From positions 1-64,000 of the forward strand of contig CAWGZM010000010.1 of NCBI GenBank assembly GCA_963827065.1: a stretch of DNA of 64,000 nt. Direction: 5' to 3'. The translations under genes were made by a program, and so were the position numbers. The first letter of the stretch is position 1. Each line of letters begins with the position of its first letter. Under the pieces are notes generated by a model. That model was not told the origin of the DNA. It did not search any database and saw only the letters and a list, made by a program, of their open reading frames with translations. Source of the DNA: JACVRW01 sp963827065 (GTDB lineage: Bacteria; Actinomycetota; Thermoleophilia; Solirubrobacterales; Thermoleophilaceae). Positions 7,386-16,346 of the stretch are shown piece by piece.

Positions 7386-10070
7386 TCAGCGCCGCACCGC
7401 TCCAGGTGCAACCAGCCCGAGGTCGCGCGCGCGAGCGACGGCCTCGCTGCGCGTGTGAGCGTCGAGCTTCGCGTAGACGTGGCGCATGTGCGTCCGGACG
7501 GTGTTGGTGGATACCACGAGCTCGGACGCGATCTCCGACGCGGTCAGGTTGCTCGGCAGGTACCTGACCACGCGCAGCTCGGCCTCGCTCAATTCATCCC
7601 GCAGTGGCGCATCCGATCCACGCTGAGGAGGGGTGCGCCCGGCCAGCGCGTCGAGGATCGTCGAGATGAGCGTCGCGTGGGCGGTCCGGTGTTTCGGGTG
7701 GCGCTCGAGCAGCTCCCGGCTCGGCCAGAGCATGAAGGGCAGGATGAGGCCGTCCGGCTCAGCGAGCTCCAGCGTTGCCTCGAGCGCCTCCTCCGCCGCG
7801 CGCCGGTCGCCGAGCCGATTGCTGGCCCTGGCTTGGAGCAGGAGTGCCTCGGCGCGCGCCCAGCGGCTGTACAGCGCCGGCGCAGAACCGTCGAGTACGG
7901 GCGCCAGCGCCTCGATCGCCCCTTCCGGGCTGTCCTGTTCGAGCTCAAGAGACGCGAGCGCGATGCGGACTCCGGCGCGGTTACGCTGTTCCGCGCTCAA
8001 ACTGGCCATCTCGAGTTGTGCGGACTCCGTGTCGCCCATTCGCACCCGTACCTGGAGAGCGCGCCCGTGCACGTCGATCGTGAACACGTGCTCGCTGGCG
8101 AGCAGCGGTTCGAGGCTCTGCGCGCGCGCGAACTCCGCCAGCGCTTCGTCGAAGCGGCCCTCGCCGAAGCGCAGCATGCCGCGGGCGTGCTGGAGCAAGA
8201 CCTCGGTCCCCCGGTCAGCTGCCGTGCGTAGCGACTCTCCCGCGCGCGTGAGATGGCGCTCGGCTTCGGCGAAGCGTCCCATCCGTACGAGCGCCGCGCC
8301 GGCCATCGCGAACGCGCCGGTCGTGATCGAATGGCCGGACCAGCCGTGCTCCTCGGCAATCGCGAGTGCCCGCTCGCTCAGGTCGAGCATGAGCGGCAGC
8401 GGCTGCCCGGTGAGCGGCGCGGCGAGTGCGAGGTGAGCGAGGCAGCCGACCTCGATGAACGGCCGTGAGATCCGCCGCGTGCGGTTGAGGGCGTCCTCGA
8501 GGTGCTGCCGTGCGTCGTCGGGATGGCCGGCCCACAGTTCCGCGATGCCCAGGTTCATCAGTGCGAGTGCCCAGTAATCCGGCCGTACGGGCAGCTCGTT
8601 TGCGTCTGCCGTAGCGCTGAGCGCTGCCTCCAGTGCGCGCATTGCTTCCTGAGCCTCGGGCAGATCGTTGCGCCGGCGGGCGATCTCGCCGTCGATGACG
8701 GCAAGGTACACGTCGAAGACGCGCCGCCTGTCTGCCGGAGCCGCTGCCGCCAGTCGCCGAGCGACGGCGAATTGGGCGGCGGCCTCGTCGAGCAGGCCGT
8801 GGAGAATGTTGTCGATCGCAAGCGCAGCCGCGAGATTTCCATCGCCCAGATTGGCGTCTGCCGGGAACACGCCAAGCAGCGCGTGGAGCGTCTCGCCCCG
8901 CCCGGCCATCGTCAGCGTGAAGTAGTTGTCCACGAGCAGGCGCGCAGCCGGGTCCCAGTCACCGGCGGCCTGATAGTGGCGGACGGCTTCGACGACGTCG
9001 CCCTCCTGTTCGTGCCAGGCGGCAGCGGCGCGGTGCAGCGAGGGGATCGTCGCCGGCGCGACGCGGCGCAATTCGAGGCGCAGGAGATCGCCGAACAGGT
9101 GGTGGTAGCGGAACCACGTACGGCCGGCGTCGCGTGCGGTGACGAAGGCGTTCTGGTCTTCGAGCCGCTGGAGGATCGCCTCGGCCCCCGTGCCGCCGGT
9201 GAGCACGTCGGCCAGCGGCCCGTTGACGCGCTCCAGAAGCGACGTGCGCAAGAGCAGGTCGCGCACCTCCGGCGCCTGGCGCTCCAGCACCTCCGCGAGG
9301 AGGTAGCCCGCTACCGTCCGCTCGCTGCCGGAGAATTCGTATACAAAGCGCTCCGGGTCGGGGTGCGCGGCCAGCGAGATCGCCGCCAGCCGCAAACCGG
9401 CCGCCCATCCCTCCGTGCGTTCGTGCAGCGAGGCCACGGCCTGATCCGACAGAGTGATCCCGCCGGCGCGGAACAGCGCGCGGGTCTCGTCGAGCGAGAA
9501 GCGCAGGTCGGGCCCGCGCAGCTCCGTCAGCTCGCCCGAGAGCCTCAGGCGATGCAGGCCAAGCGCCGGCTCCTCGCGCGTCGCGAGCAGGATCCGGACC
9601 TGTGCGGGTGGCCGCGTGATCAGCATCTCCAGCCAGGCGAGCGCGTCTTCCGAGTCGAGCTCGTGCAGGTCGTCGATCACCAGTTGGACCGGCTCCTCGA
9701 GCCGCTCCAACTGCGCGAGAAGCCGCTCTACCACCACCGCGCCCGCGAAGCCCGGCGCCGGACTGACCCGCTCTACGACCTCGTCGCCGGCCGCATCAGC
9801 GAGGGCGTCGACCACGTGAAGCCAGAACCGCTGCGCGTCACGCTCGCCGCGCTCGACGGTGACCCACGCGACGGCCTCTTCGATCCGCGCGGTCCACGAC
9901 CGCAGCAGAACGGTCTTCCCGCTTCCCGCAGGTGCGCACACGAGCGTGACGGTGCCCGGAGCGGCGGCTGAGAGCCGCTCGAAGAGAGCGGGTCGCGAAA
10001 CGAACCGATCCGCCGACGATCGCGTCTGCTGGTGGGTCTCGGCCAATGCCCAATGAAGACTCTCCCACAA
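7386..10070 (-). CDS. MalT-type LuxR family transcriptional regulator (STAND ATPase)
   Basis: A large regulator of up to 894 residues. A P-loop lies near the N-terminus (APAGSGKTVLLRSW, about residue 46), followed by a Walker B-like LVIDDLHELDS, then NACHT/STAND helical segments, a TPR-rich middle (about 350-800), and a C-terminal LuxR helix-turn-helix (LSEAELRVVRYLPSNLTASE, then VSTNTVRTHMRHVYAKL). Proteins of this build sense a ligand, hydrolyse ATP and activate promoters. The longest frame begins with TTG at 10070, next to composite operator copy 5; later TTG codons (for example at about 10046) are possible starts, and the RSSADRFVSRPALFERL core is unaffected. Its position at a copy of the repeated operator makes it the best candidate for the protein binding all five copies. 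Confidence 0.88.
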   Translation of the reverse strand: MWESLHWALAETHQQTRSSADRFVSRPALFERLSAAAPGTVTLVCAPAGSGKTVLLRSWTARIEEAVAWVTVERGERDAQRFWLHVVDALADAAGDEVVERVSPAPGFAGAVVVERLLAQLERLEEPVQLVIDDLHELDSEDALAWLEMLITRPPAQVRILLATREEPALGLHRLRLSGELTELRGPDLRFSLDETRALFRAGGITLSDQAVASLHERTEGWAAGLRLAAISLAAHPDPERFVYEFSGSERTVAGYLLAEVLERQAPEVRDLLLRTSLLERVNGPLADVLTGGTGAEAILQRLEDQNAFVTARDAGRTWFRYHHLFGDLLRLELRRVAPATIPSLHRAAAAWHEQEGDVVEAVRHYQAAGDWDPAARLLVDNYFTLTMAGRGETLHALLGVFPADANLGDGNLAAALAIDNILHGLLDEAAAQFAVARRLAAAAPADRRRVFDVYLAVIDGEIARRRNDLPEAQEAMRALEAALSATADANELPVRPDYWALALMNLGIAELWAGHPDDARQHLEDALNRTRRISRPFIEVGCLAHLALAAPLTGQPLPLMLDLSERALAIAEEHGWSGHSITTGAFAMAGAALVRMGRFAEAERHLTRAGESLRTAADRGTEVLLQHARGMLRFGEGRFDEALAEFARAQSLEPLLASEHVFTIDVHGRALQVRVRMGDTESAQLEMASLSAEQRNRAGVRIALASLELEQDSPEGAIEALAPVLDGSAPALYSRWARAEALLLQARASNRLGDRRAAEEALEATLELAEPDGLILPFMLWPSRELLERHPKHRTAHATLISTILDALAGRTPPQRGSDAPLRDELSEAELRVVRYLPSNLTASEIASELVVSTNTVRTHMRHVYAKLDAHTRSEAVARARDLGLVAPGAVRR

Positions 10071-10099
10071 TCACACGAAGTTTGTGATGACCACTCACA
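10071..10099. promoter_or_regulatory. Composite operator copy 5, between luxR-type gene and DUF1269 gene
   Basis: The halves are TCACA-N7-TGTGA-N7-TCACA, all three matching the consensus. It lies in the divergent region 58 bp before the DUF1269 ATG and touches the annotated start of the LuxR-type gene, so it could serve both directions, including autoregulation. Confidence 0.65.
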
Positions 10100-10156
10100 C
10101 GCTCCGGCGAGAGCCTTGGACCGTCCCTGAACGCACTCAAAGAAAGGTTGGCCCTA

Positions 10157-10807
10157 ATGACCCCCGACTACTTCTCACCGGACAACGTGCTGGTCGTCAC
10201 TTTCGGCGAAGACCCGGAGAACGACAAGAACGCCTACCAGGCGCTCACCGACCTGAAGCAGCTCGATTCCCAGGATCAGATCAAGATCACGGGCGCTGCT
10301 GTCGTCACGCGTGACGGCGAGGGCCGGGTCGACATCAAGAGCGATGTTGGCGAGGACCCCTACGTCGGCACCGCGAGCGGCGGCCTGATCGGCCTGCTGG
10401 TCGGGATCATCGGCGGCCCGCTCGGCATGCTGCTCGGAGGAACGTACGGAATGCTCGTCGGATCGCTGTTCGACATCGATGAGGTCGATACGACGGAATC
10501 GGTCCTCGGCGAGATCTCGAAGCAGGTCCAGCCGGCGAGGACCGCGGTCCTGGCTCAGGTCACCGAGCAGGGCCCCGAGGTCATCGACGCCGCGATGGCA
10601 CGGCTTGGTGGCGAGGTCCTGCGCCGGCCGGCGGTCGACGTCGAAGAGGAGATCGCCGCGGCCGAGGAGGCGCAGCGGAAGGCCAAGCACGAGGCTCGCA
10701 AGGAGCTGCGTGAGGCTCGCGTCGAGAAGACCAAGGCAGACGCACACGCCAAGGTCGAGGAGATGAAGGCGAAGCTCCGTCGACCCAAGGCAGGCGCGAG
10801 CGCATAG
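10157..10807 (+). CDS. DUF1269-type membrane-associated protein
   Basis: A 216-residue protein. Residues 1-70 form a ferredoxin-like alpha/beta region with LVVTFGEDPENDKNAYQAL, a glycine-rich hydrophobic hairpin follows (GGLIGLLVGIIGGPLGMLLGG), and the last 70 residues are a charged coiled coil (EEEIAAAEEAQRKAKHEAR). This is the layout of DUF1269/DUF6325 proteins, whose function is unknown. ATG 10157 is used because AAAGG at 10143-10147 has correct spacing; an in-frame TTG at 10148 would sit too close. It is preceded by composite operator copy 5 and followed by a strong hairpin terminator. Confidence 0.82.
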   Translation: MTPDYFSPDNVLVVTFGEDPENDKNAYQALTDLKQLDSQDQIKITGAAVVTRDGEGRVDIKSDVGEDPYVGTASGGLIGLLVGIIGGPLGMLLGGTYGMLVGSLFDIDEVDTTESVLGEISKQVQPARTAVLAQVTEQGPEVIDAAMARLGGEVLRRPAVDVEEEIAAAEEAQRKAKHEARKELREARVEKTKADAHAKVEEMKAKLRRPKAGASA

Positions 10808-10886
10808 CTCCCCCCACCGCAGGCGGTGGCGCGCTCGCTCCCGGGCGCGCCACAGCCATCTTGGGCGGTGAGTCCACGAGCAACGA

Positions 10887-10913
10887 GGAAAGCCCGCGTT
10901 CAGCGGGCTTTCC
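10887..10913 (+). terminator. Intrinsic-type hairpin terminator after DUF1269 gene
   Basis: A perfect 11-bp stem, GGAAAGCCCGC with GCGGGCTTTCC, has a five-base loop. The T-run is only TTT within the stem, as is common in GC-rich actinobacteria. Confidence 0.7.
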
Positions 10914-10945
10914 CATGCGCCCAGAGGAGACCGGATGACCGAGCA

Positions 10946-11044
10946 GTGCGCGCGTGCGGCTATGTGCGCGTGTCAACCGACGAGCAGGCCGAGCGCGGCC
11001 ACTCGATCGGAGAGCAGGAGCGCCTGATCTGCGAGGTCGCCGCG
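10946..11044 (+). pseudogene. Remnant of a serine recombinase (resolvase N-terminus)
   Basis: One frame reads CGYVRVSTDEQAERGHSIGE followed by QERLICEVAA, which is the start of the catalytic domain of serine recombinases, including the nucleophile Ser in the YVRVS motif. The similarity stops after about 30 residues and no downstream recombinase sequence is present. An ATG at 10935 opens in a different frame, so a frameshift is also likely. It sits just behind the terminator at 10887-10913, a common place for element insertion. Confidence 0.6.
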
Positions 11045-11274
11045 CCTGTAGCGAGGCCGGGACAATCGTCGGCCAGTCCGGGTCTCGCTCAGCGCTCGCC
11101 CTGCTTGCCGCGCTTAGCAAGTCTCAGGTGCGCGGGATATAGGTGCGTCTTGGGCGATGAAAGCGGGAGCTGGCCGAAGCCTCGACCGGCGTCGAGATGG
11201 GGCTCTTGACTTTGACACCGTGTGAGGCCGTAGCATCCGTTCGGCATGTCGCGACTGTCCACTACGCTTCGTCG

Positions 11275-11589
11275 ATGAGTCCTCCGGCGACCCTTCTCAT
11301 GTGGTTTCAGCTGCGTTCGCCGGAGCTGGCCGAGGACTTTGAGCGTCTGATGACGGAGGATCGCGACATCGTCCGCGGGTCGCTGGACACGGTCTCGGAT
11401 TGGCGGCTTACGCGGCCGGCGGACGTGCCCGGACAGGCAATCGGTCAAGCCGATTACGTGCTGATCGCCGAGATCGTCGAAGTGGAGCGCTTCGAGCAAC
11501 AGGCGAGCGAACACGTCCAACGCTTGGCGGACGACTTGGCGCATCTCGTCTCGAGCCGGGGGATGCTCGTCGTGCGTCCCGTCCTTTGA
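11275..11589 (+). CDS. Hypothetical protein, possible dimeric alpha-beta barrel fold
   Basis: A 104-residue protein beginning MSPPATLLMWFQLRSPELAE. The strand-helix-strand pattern (LLMWFQL, then a helix with EDFERLMTEDRDIV, then ADYVLIAEIVE, then a helix, then GMLVVRPVL) resembles small ferredoxin-like or Dabb/EthD-type proteins, but no catalytic residue can be named. The ATG is chosen because the family-like beta strand begins directly after it. It stands alone between a recombinase remnant and an empty region. Confidence 0.65.
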   Translation: MSPPATLLMWFQLRSPELAEDFERLMTEDRDIVRGSLDTVSDWRLTRPADVPGQAIGQADYVLIAEIVEVERFEQQASEHVQRLADDLAHLVSSRGMLVVRPVL

Positions 11590-12067
11590 AATCCGCGGTC
11601 GGTGGACGACGATCAGGCCCGCCCTCGGTCTGAGCTTGAGATGTCCCGGGTCACGCCAAGCCGCGAGTACCCGCGCAAACACGAGAGCAGGTGTCGGCGG
11701 CGTTGACGCGCGACGTGCTTGTCGCCAATAGCAGGACGCGGTGCCTGGTCCCCCTGCGCGAGCACCAGCGGTCGTCGTGGCTGATCTCTCGCTGCTACGG
11801 ACGATCAGTAGGCGCGCCTCACCGTTGTTGCCCGCTTCCGCTTCCGCGTGAAAGGAGGCGTCTGCGGTAGATGCACCCAGACGCCTGAGTGGGACGAGGA
11901 GCGGAAGTGCTGCTCTGCATGGATAGGAACAGTCCATCCCGCGCGTCTCGCGAGGCTCAACTCGCACCTGTTTGTACCCGAGAGCGGTTGTGGGCAGACC
12001 TCTCTGTGGGACGATGGCGCCGATTCACAGAGGAGAGCTCGGCGGCTACGGCTCGTGGCCGGCCGTT
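11590..12067. other. 478-bp region without a convincing gene
   Basis: No ORF has both a plausible start and protein-like composition. A hairpin is present with stem GGCGTCTG (11857-11864) and CAGACGCC (11878-11885), nested within a weaker CTTCCGC/GCGGAAG pair (about 11841 and 11901). A Cys-rich frame from GTG 11848 runs on into the antisense of the thioesterase gene and was not accepted. The area may be debris linked to the recombinase remnant upstream. Confidence 0.4.
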
Positions 12068-13117
12068 CTACGCCGGGCTCGCGGGCGTCAGCGCGGTCGT
12101 CCCGGTCAGGACCGCCACCCGGACATCGCCGTGCATCACCTCTGCTGTGGCGATCGCCAGCCGCTTGCCCCGGTGCAGCACGGTGCCGGTCGCCAGCAGC
12201 TCGCGGCCGTCGGCGGGGACCGCTTGAAGGAAGTTGATCTTGACGTCGAGCGCCGTAAAGCTGGTGCCGCGGCTGGCGGTCGCCTGCACGGCGGCGGCCG
12301 CGGCCGACTTTGCCAGCAGGGTCAGAATCCCGCCGTATACCGTGCCCCACTCGTTGCGGAGCCATGGGCTCGCCAGCAGCGCGAAGACGACGCGACCCGG
12401 TTCGGCGCCGACGAGGCGGATGCCGGTGAGCTGATCGATGGGCGGACGGGGCAGCTCACCGCGAAGCTGAGCACGGAGCAGCTCGAGGCCGTCGCGATCC
12501 TCGTGCCGATGACCGCCGTCCGTCACCGGCGTTTCACGAAGGTATGGATCGGGACTGCCGGGCTCGGCCTCCGCGGCGGCGGGTTCCTCCGGCGAGACCA
12601 ACTGGACTGACTCGTCGATCGGCGGGAAGACGGAGCAGCGGGAGGTGCCGTGCGCCGCGAGCCGATCGCGGGCGTCCCGGACATAGACCTCCGCCAGGGC
12701 CATCTGCCCATCGAGGTGCAAGAGCTGACCGTGCGCCGTGACCTCGCCTCCCCCGGACGGAGGCTCGCCCAGGAATGTCAAAGAGAGCTCCGCGGTCGTG
12801 CAGAGGACGCGCGCCGGAAGTCCCGAGACGACGGTCGCGATCAGCGACCCATCGGCGAGTAAGGCGAGCACCCCGGTGTGCACTTCACCCTTCGGACCCA
12901 GCATCCAGTCCGTCGCCTGAAGCGCATATGTCACCGAGCCGAGCGACGCGTCTACGATCCGGCGGCCCGTCAGCCGGGCCACCGGCGGTGCGGGCGCGCG
13001 CCCGGCGAGCAACGCCCTGACCTGCTCCACGCCGGGGAGCGCGGCGAGCCCCGGATAGACGACGCCCCCACGCACCGGCTCGCGCAACAAGTGCGATGGG
13101 TCCGTCTCGGTGAGCAT
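12068..13117 (-). CDS. Tandem hotdog-fold PaaI-type thioesterase
   Basis: A 349-residue protein with two hotdog domains. The first (about residues 30-165) contains WMLGPKGEVHTGVLALLADG; the second (about 215-345) contains WLRNEWGTVYGGILTLLAKS and the strand ALDVKINFLQAVPADGRE. The GxVHxGxLxxLxD-like helix is the PaaI/4HBT signature; the second domain has Gly-Gly in place of the usual HG and Lys for Asp, so one domain may be catalytic and the other structural. Such enzymes hydrolyse acyl-CoA thioesters, and an acyl-CoA dehydrogenase is the next gene on this strand, about 370 bp upstream. Confidence 0.85.
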   Translation of the reverse strand: MLTETDPSHLLREPVRGGVVYPGLAALPGVEQVRALLAGRAPAPPVARLTGRRIVDASLGSVTYALQATDWMLGPKGEVHTGVLALLADGSLIATVVSGLPARVLCTTAELSLTFLGEPPSGGGEVTAHGQLLHLDGQMALAEVYVRDARDRLAAHGTSRCSVFPPIDESVQLVSPEEPAAAEAEPGSPDPYLRETPVTDGGHRHEDRDGLELLRAQLRGELPRPPIDQLTGIRLVGAEPGRVVFALLASPWLRNEWGTVYGGILTLLAKSAAAAAVQATASRGTSFTALDVKINFLQAVPADGRELLATGTVLHRGKRLAIATAEVMHGDVRVAVLTGTTALTPASPA

Positions 13118-13486
13118 TGCCGACTCCCTCAGATGTCGCCGTTTTGTTGGGCTGCCAGGTCGCGACTCGTTGGCGGCGCGGTCGCATTGTGACGCAACCT
13201 GGGCCGCAGCCCACCCCTCACGCCCGAGCTGCGGACGCCCGGAAGTCGGCCCGGTGGGTGCGGCGCGTTCAGCGTGGTCATTACGACCTGAATGAGGTTT
13301 GTGGCCGCCGGCGCGCTTGTCACCTGTGTTGCCCAGCAGTTGTGCTCACCGGGAGGCGCGAAGGGGGTCGACCCCTCGGGGACAGCGCCTTGCTGCGGCT
13401 CCGGGAGGCGCGCCCCGGGCAGCCCTAAACGCGGAAGGCCGCCCCCGAAGAGCGGCCTTCCGAAGACCAAAAAGAGAAAAGGCCCG
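13118..13486. other. Intergenic region between thioesterase and acyl-CoA dehydrogenase genes
   Basis: It holds the putative terminator of the dehydrogenase gene (13433-13461, listed separately) and presumably the thioesterase promoter. No ORF with a ribosome site was accepted. Confidence 0.4.
13433..13461 (-). terminator. Hairpin terminator after acyl-CoA dehydrogenase gene
   Basis: A perfect 10-bp stem, GGAAGGCCGC and GCGGCCTTCC, has a nine-base loop. On the minus strand it follows the gene stop by about 25 bases, after a T-rich stretch (CCTTTTCTCTTTTTGG). Confidence 0.65.
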
Positions 13487-14662
<1,176 letters not shown>

Positions 14663-14713
14663 TGCTGCTGGCTCCTTACCGGGTGCGCTCGCGTGAGGCG
14701 GGCGGGTACCCGA

Positions 14714-14729
14714 TTGATTCGTCAGTCAA
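14714..14729. promoter_or_regulatory. Possible operator upstream of acyl-CoA dehydrogenase
   Basis: TTGATT-CGTC-AGTCAA is an inverted repeat with one mismatch. It lies 52 bp upstream of the dehydrogenase start and about 50 bp upstream of the divergent membrane protein gene. TetR or FadR-like regulators bind such sites near fatty-acid genes, but the match is short. Confidence 0.3.
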
Positions 14730-14778
14730 CCCTGTCTTGCCCTCAGGGTACAACAGCCAAGGCGTTTCCGTTCACACT

Positions 14779-15204
14779 GTGCGCGTGGACGCGTTCGGGA
14801 CGGTCGTCATCGTCTTGGCGGTGGTCGCCGTGGTCGTGGCGGCGGCAAGCTACTGGGGCAGCGGCCGCCTCTACAGCGGACTCGGCAACGGCGGCTTCGG
14901 CCTGGATCACGACGAGCGCAGGCATGCTTCCCCGGCCTCCCCCCACGACGCCGAGGCGCAGGAGGAGATCAGGCAGATGCTGCAGGCGAAGTCGGCCCGC
15001 CGCGAGGCGCGCGGCGAGGCGCCACTCGACGTCGACGCCGAGCTTGCAGCCCTCACCGAAGCCGCTCCCTCGGCCGATCCGGCGCTTCGTGAGGAGGTGC
15101 GCCAGCTCGTCGTCGCCCGCAACGAACGGCGCGCGAGGCAGGGCAAGGAGCCGCTCGACGTCGACGCCGAGGTGGCGCGCGAACTACGCGAATTGAGGGG
15201 GTGA
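14779..15204 (+). CDS. Membrane-anchored protein with two charged repeats
   Basis: A 141-residue protein from GTG 14779. One N-terminal membrane helix (TVVIVLAVVAVVVAAASYW, about residues 7-25) leads into a cytoplasmic tail made of two similar units of about 40 residues: EEIRQMLQAKSARREARGEA then PLDVDAEL, and EEVRQLVVARNERRARQGKE then PLDVDAEV. The function is unknown. A longer frame starts at 14683, but its first 32 residues are not hydrophobic or conserved-looking and overlap the dehydrogenase promoter. An alternative GTG is at 14785. Confidence 0.7.
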   Translation: MRVDAFGTVVIVLAVVAVVVAAASYWGSGRLYSGLGNGGFGLDHDERRHASPASPHDAEAQEEIRQMLQAKSARREARGEAPLDVDAELAALTEAAPSADPALREEVRQLVVARNERRARQGKEPLDVDAEVARELRELRG

Positions 15205-15241
15205 CTTCGCCCTCGAAACGGGTATAGGCTGGGCGCGCACC

Positions 15242-15565
15242 ATGGCAGACGACCGCCGATTCGAGCTGGACGACCTGCTGCTCCGCCCGGGCTGCTACCT
15301 GAACCCGCAGACCGAGGTGATGGTGGTCGTCGACGACTCTCCTGCGATCGACGGCGAGATCTTCAACCTCGAGGAATTCGAGGGCGCCGACTGGGTGCTG
15401 ATCGCGGACGAGGTCCCGGTCGACGAGGCGCGCCGCGACGAGCTGCTCGAGAACTTTCAGGCGACGTACCACGGCGGCGACGGCCGGATGCGGCTGACCA
15501 CCGAGGAGCTCGACGAGCAGGACGACCTCGACGAGGACGAGGACGCGGACGAGCTCGAGGAGTAG
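15242..15565 (+). CDS. Hypothetical acidic protein
   Basis: A 107-residue protein. The ordered part (residues 1-85) includes FELDDLLLRPGCYLNPQTEV and LEEFEGADWVLIADEVPVDE; the tail is almost entirely Asp/Glu (DEQDDLDEDEDADELEE). It shows no membrane segment and no known motif. The codon pattern and the sharp, Gly/Tyr/Trp-containing N-terminal domain support real coding. Its stop is 40 bp before the AlkA-like gene, so both may be in one transcript. Confidence 0.7.
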   Translation: MADDRRFELDDLLLRPGCYLNPQTEVMVVVDDSPAIDGEIFNLEEFEGADWVLIADEVPVDEARRDELLENFQATYHGGDGRMRLTTEELDEQDDLDEDEDADELEE

Positions 15566-15605
15566 CGCCCGGCGCGCGCTGCTGGCCTGGCTGGCGACGC
15601 GAGCG

Positions 15606-16334
15606 GTGCCCGGGATCGAGGAGGTCGAGGACGGCGTCTACCGGCGCACCGCACTGCGCGCCGGCCGGCCCGGAGTCGTCACGGTCGACCCGAATGACCC
15701 GGGGCCGGACGAACGCGCCCGGCTCGTGCTCGGGCTCGACCAAGACACCGAGCCGATCGACGCCGCGCTCGCTGCCGACGCGCTGCTCGCGCCGCTCGTC
15801 GAGGCGCGGCCAGGGCTGCGCGTGCCCGGTGCGTGGGATGGCTTCGAGCTCGCCGTGCGCGCGGTGCTGGGCCAGCAGGTCTCGGTGGCCGCCGGCCGCG
15901 GCCTCGCCGAGCGACTCGCGCTGCGCCACGGCGAGCCGCTCGCGGAGCCCGTGGGCGGCCTCGTGCGCCTGTTCCCGGCCGCCGAGCGGCTGGCGGACGC
16001 CGAGATCGGCGGCATGCCCGCCTCGCGGGCGCGCACACTCGTCGCGGTCGCCCGCGCCGTGGTCGGCGGGCTCGTGATCGACGAGCGCCAGGATCGCGAC
16101 GACGCGCGGGCGGCGCTGCTCGAGCTGCCCGGCATCGGGCCCTGGACGGTCGAGTACGTCGCGATGCGCGCGCTTCGCGACCCGGACGCGTTTCCCGCGA
16201 GCGACCTCGTCCTGCGTAACGCGCTGGGCGGGATCAGCGCGCGCAAGGCGCTCGCACGGGCCGAGGCGTGGCGGCCCTGGCGCGCCTACGCGGCCATGCA
16301 CCTGTGGACCGCCACCGCTGCCCCGAACCCGTAG
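15606..16334 (+). CDS. AlkA-type DNA-3-methyladenine glycosylase
   Basis: A 242-residue protein with the HhH-GPD core: VRAVLGQQVSVAAGRGLAER, then the helix-hairpin-helix LLELPGIGPWTVEYVAMRAL and the catalytic Asp in DAFPASDLVLRNAL. It removes alkylated bases such as 3-methyladenine. The N-terminal beta domain of AlkA is mostly missing; the residues just before the GTG (ALLAWLATRA) still look like the family, so translation may begin at a non-standard codon upstream, around 15573. AlkA is often the C-terminal part of Ada fusions, which is not the case here. A second, more distant glycosylase is at 53218. Confidence 0.85.
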   Translation: MPGIEEVEDGVYRRTALRAGRPGVVTVDPNDPGPDERARLVLGLDQDTEPIDAALAADALLAPLVEARPGLRVPGAWDGFELAVRAVLGQQVSVAAGRGLAERLALRHGEPLAEPVGGLVRLFPAAERLADAEIGGMPASRARTLVAVARAVVGGLVIDERQDRDDARAALLELPGIGPWTVEYVAMRALRDPDAFPASDLVLRNALGGISARKALARAEAWRPWRAYAAMHLWTATAAPNP

Positions 16335-16346
16335 GCTTCCCGCGCC

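Noticed and set aside
8502..9971. 489-codon frame on the plus strand inside the LuxR-type gene
   Set aside because: Antisense shadow of a well-supported regulator.
11848..12237. Cys-rich frame (CGRC, CC) in an otherwise empty region
   Set aside because: No ribosome site and its second half is antisense to the thioesterase gene.
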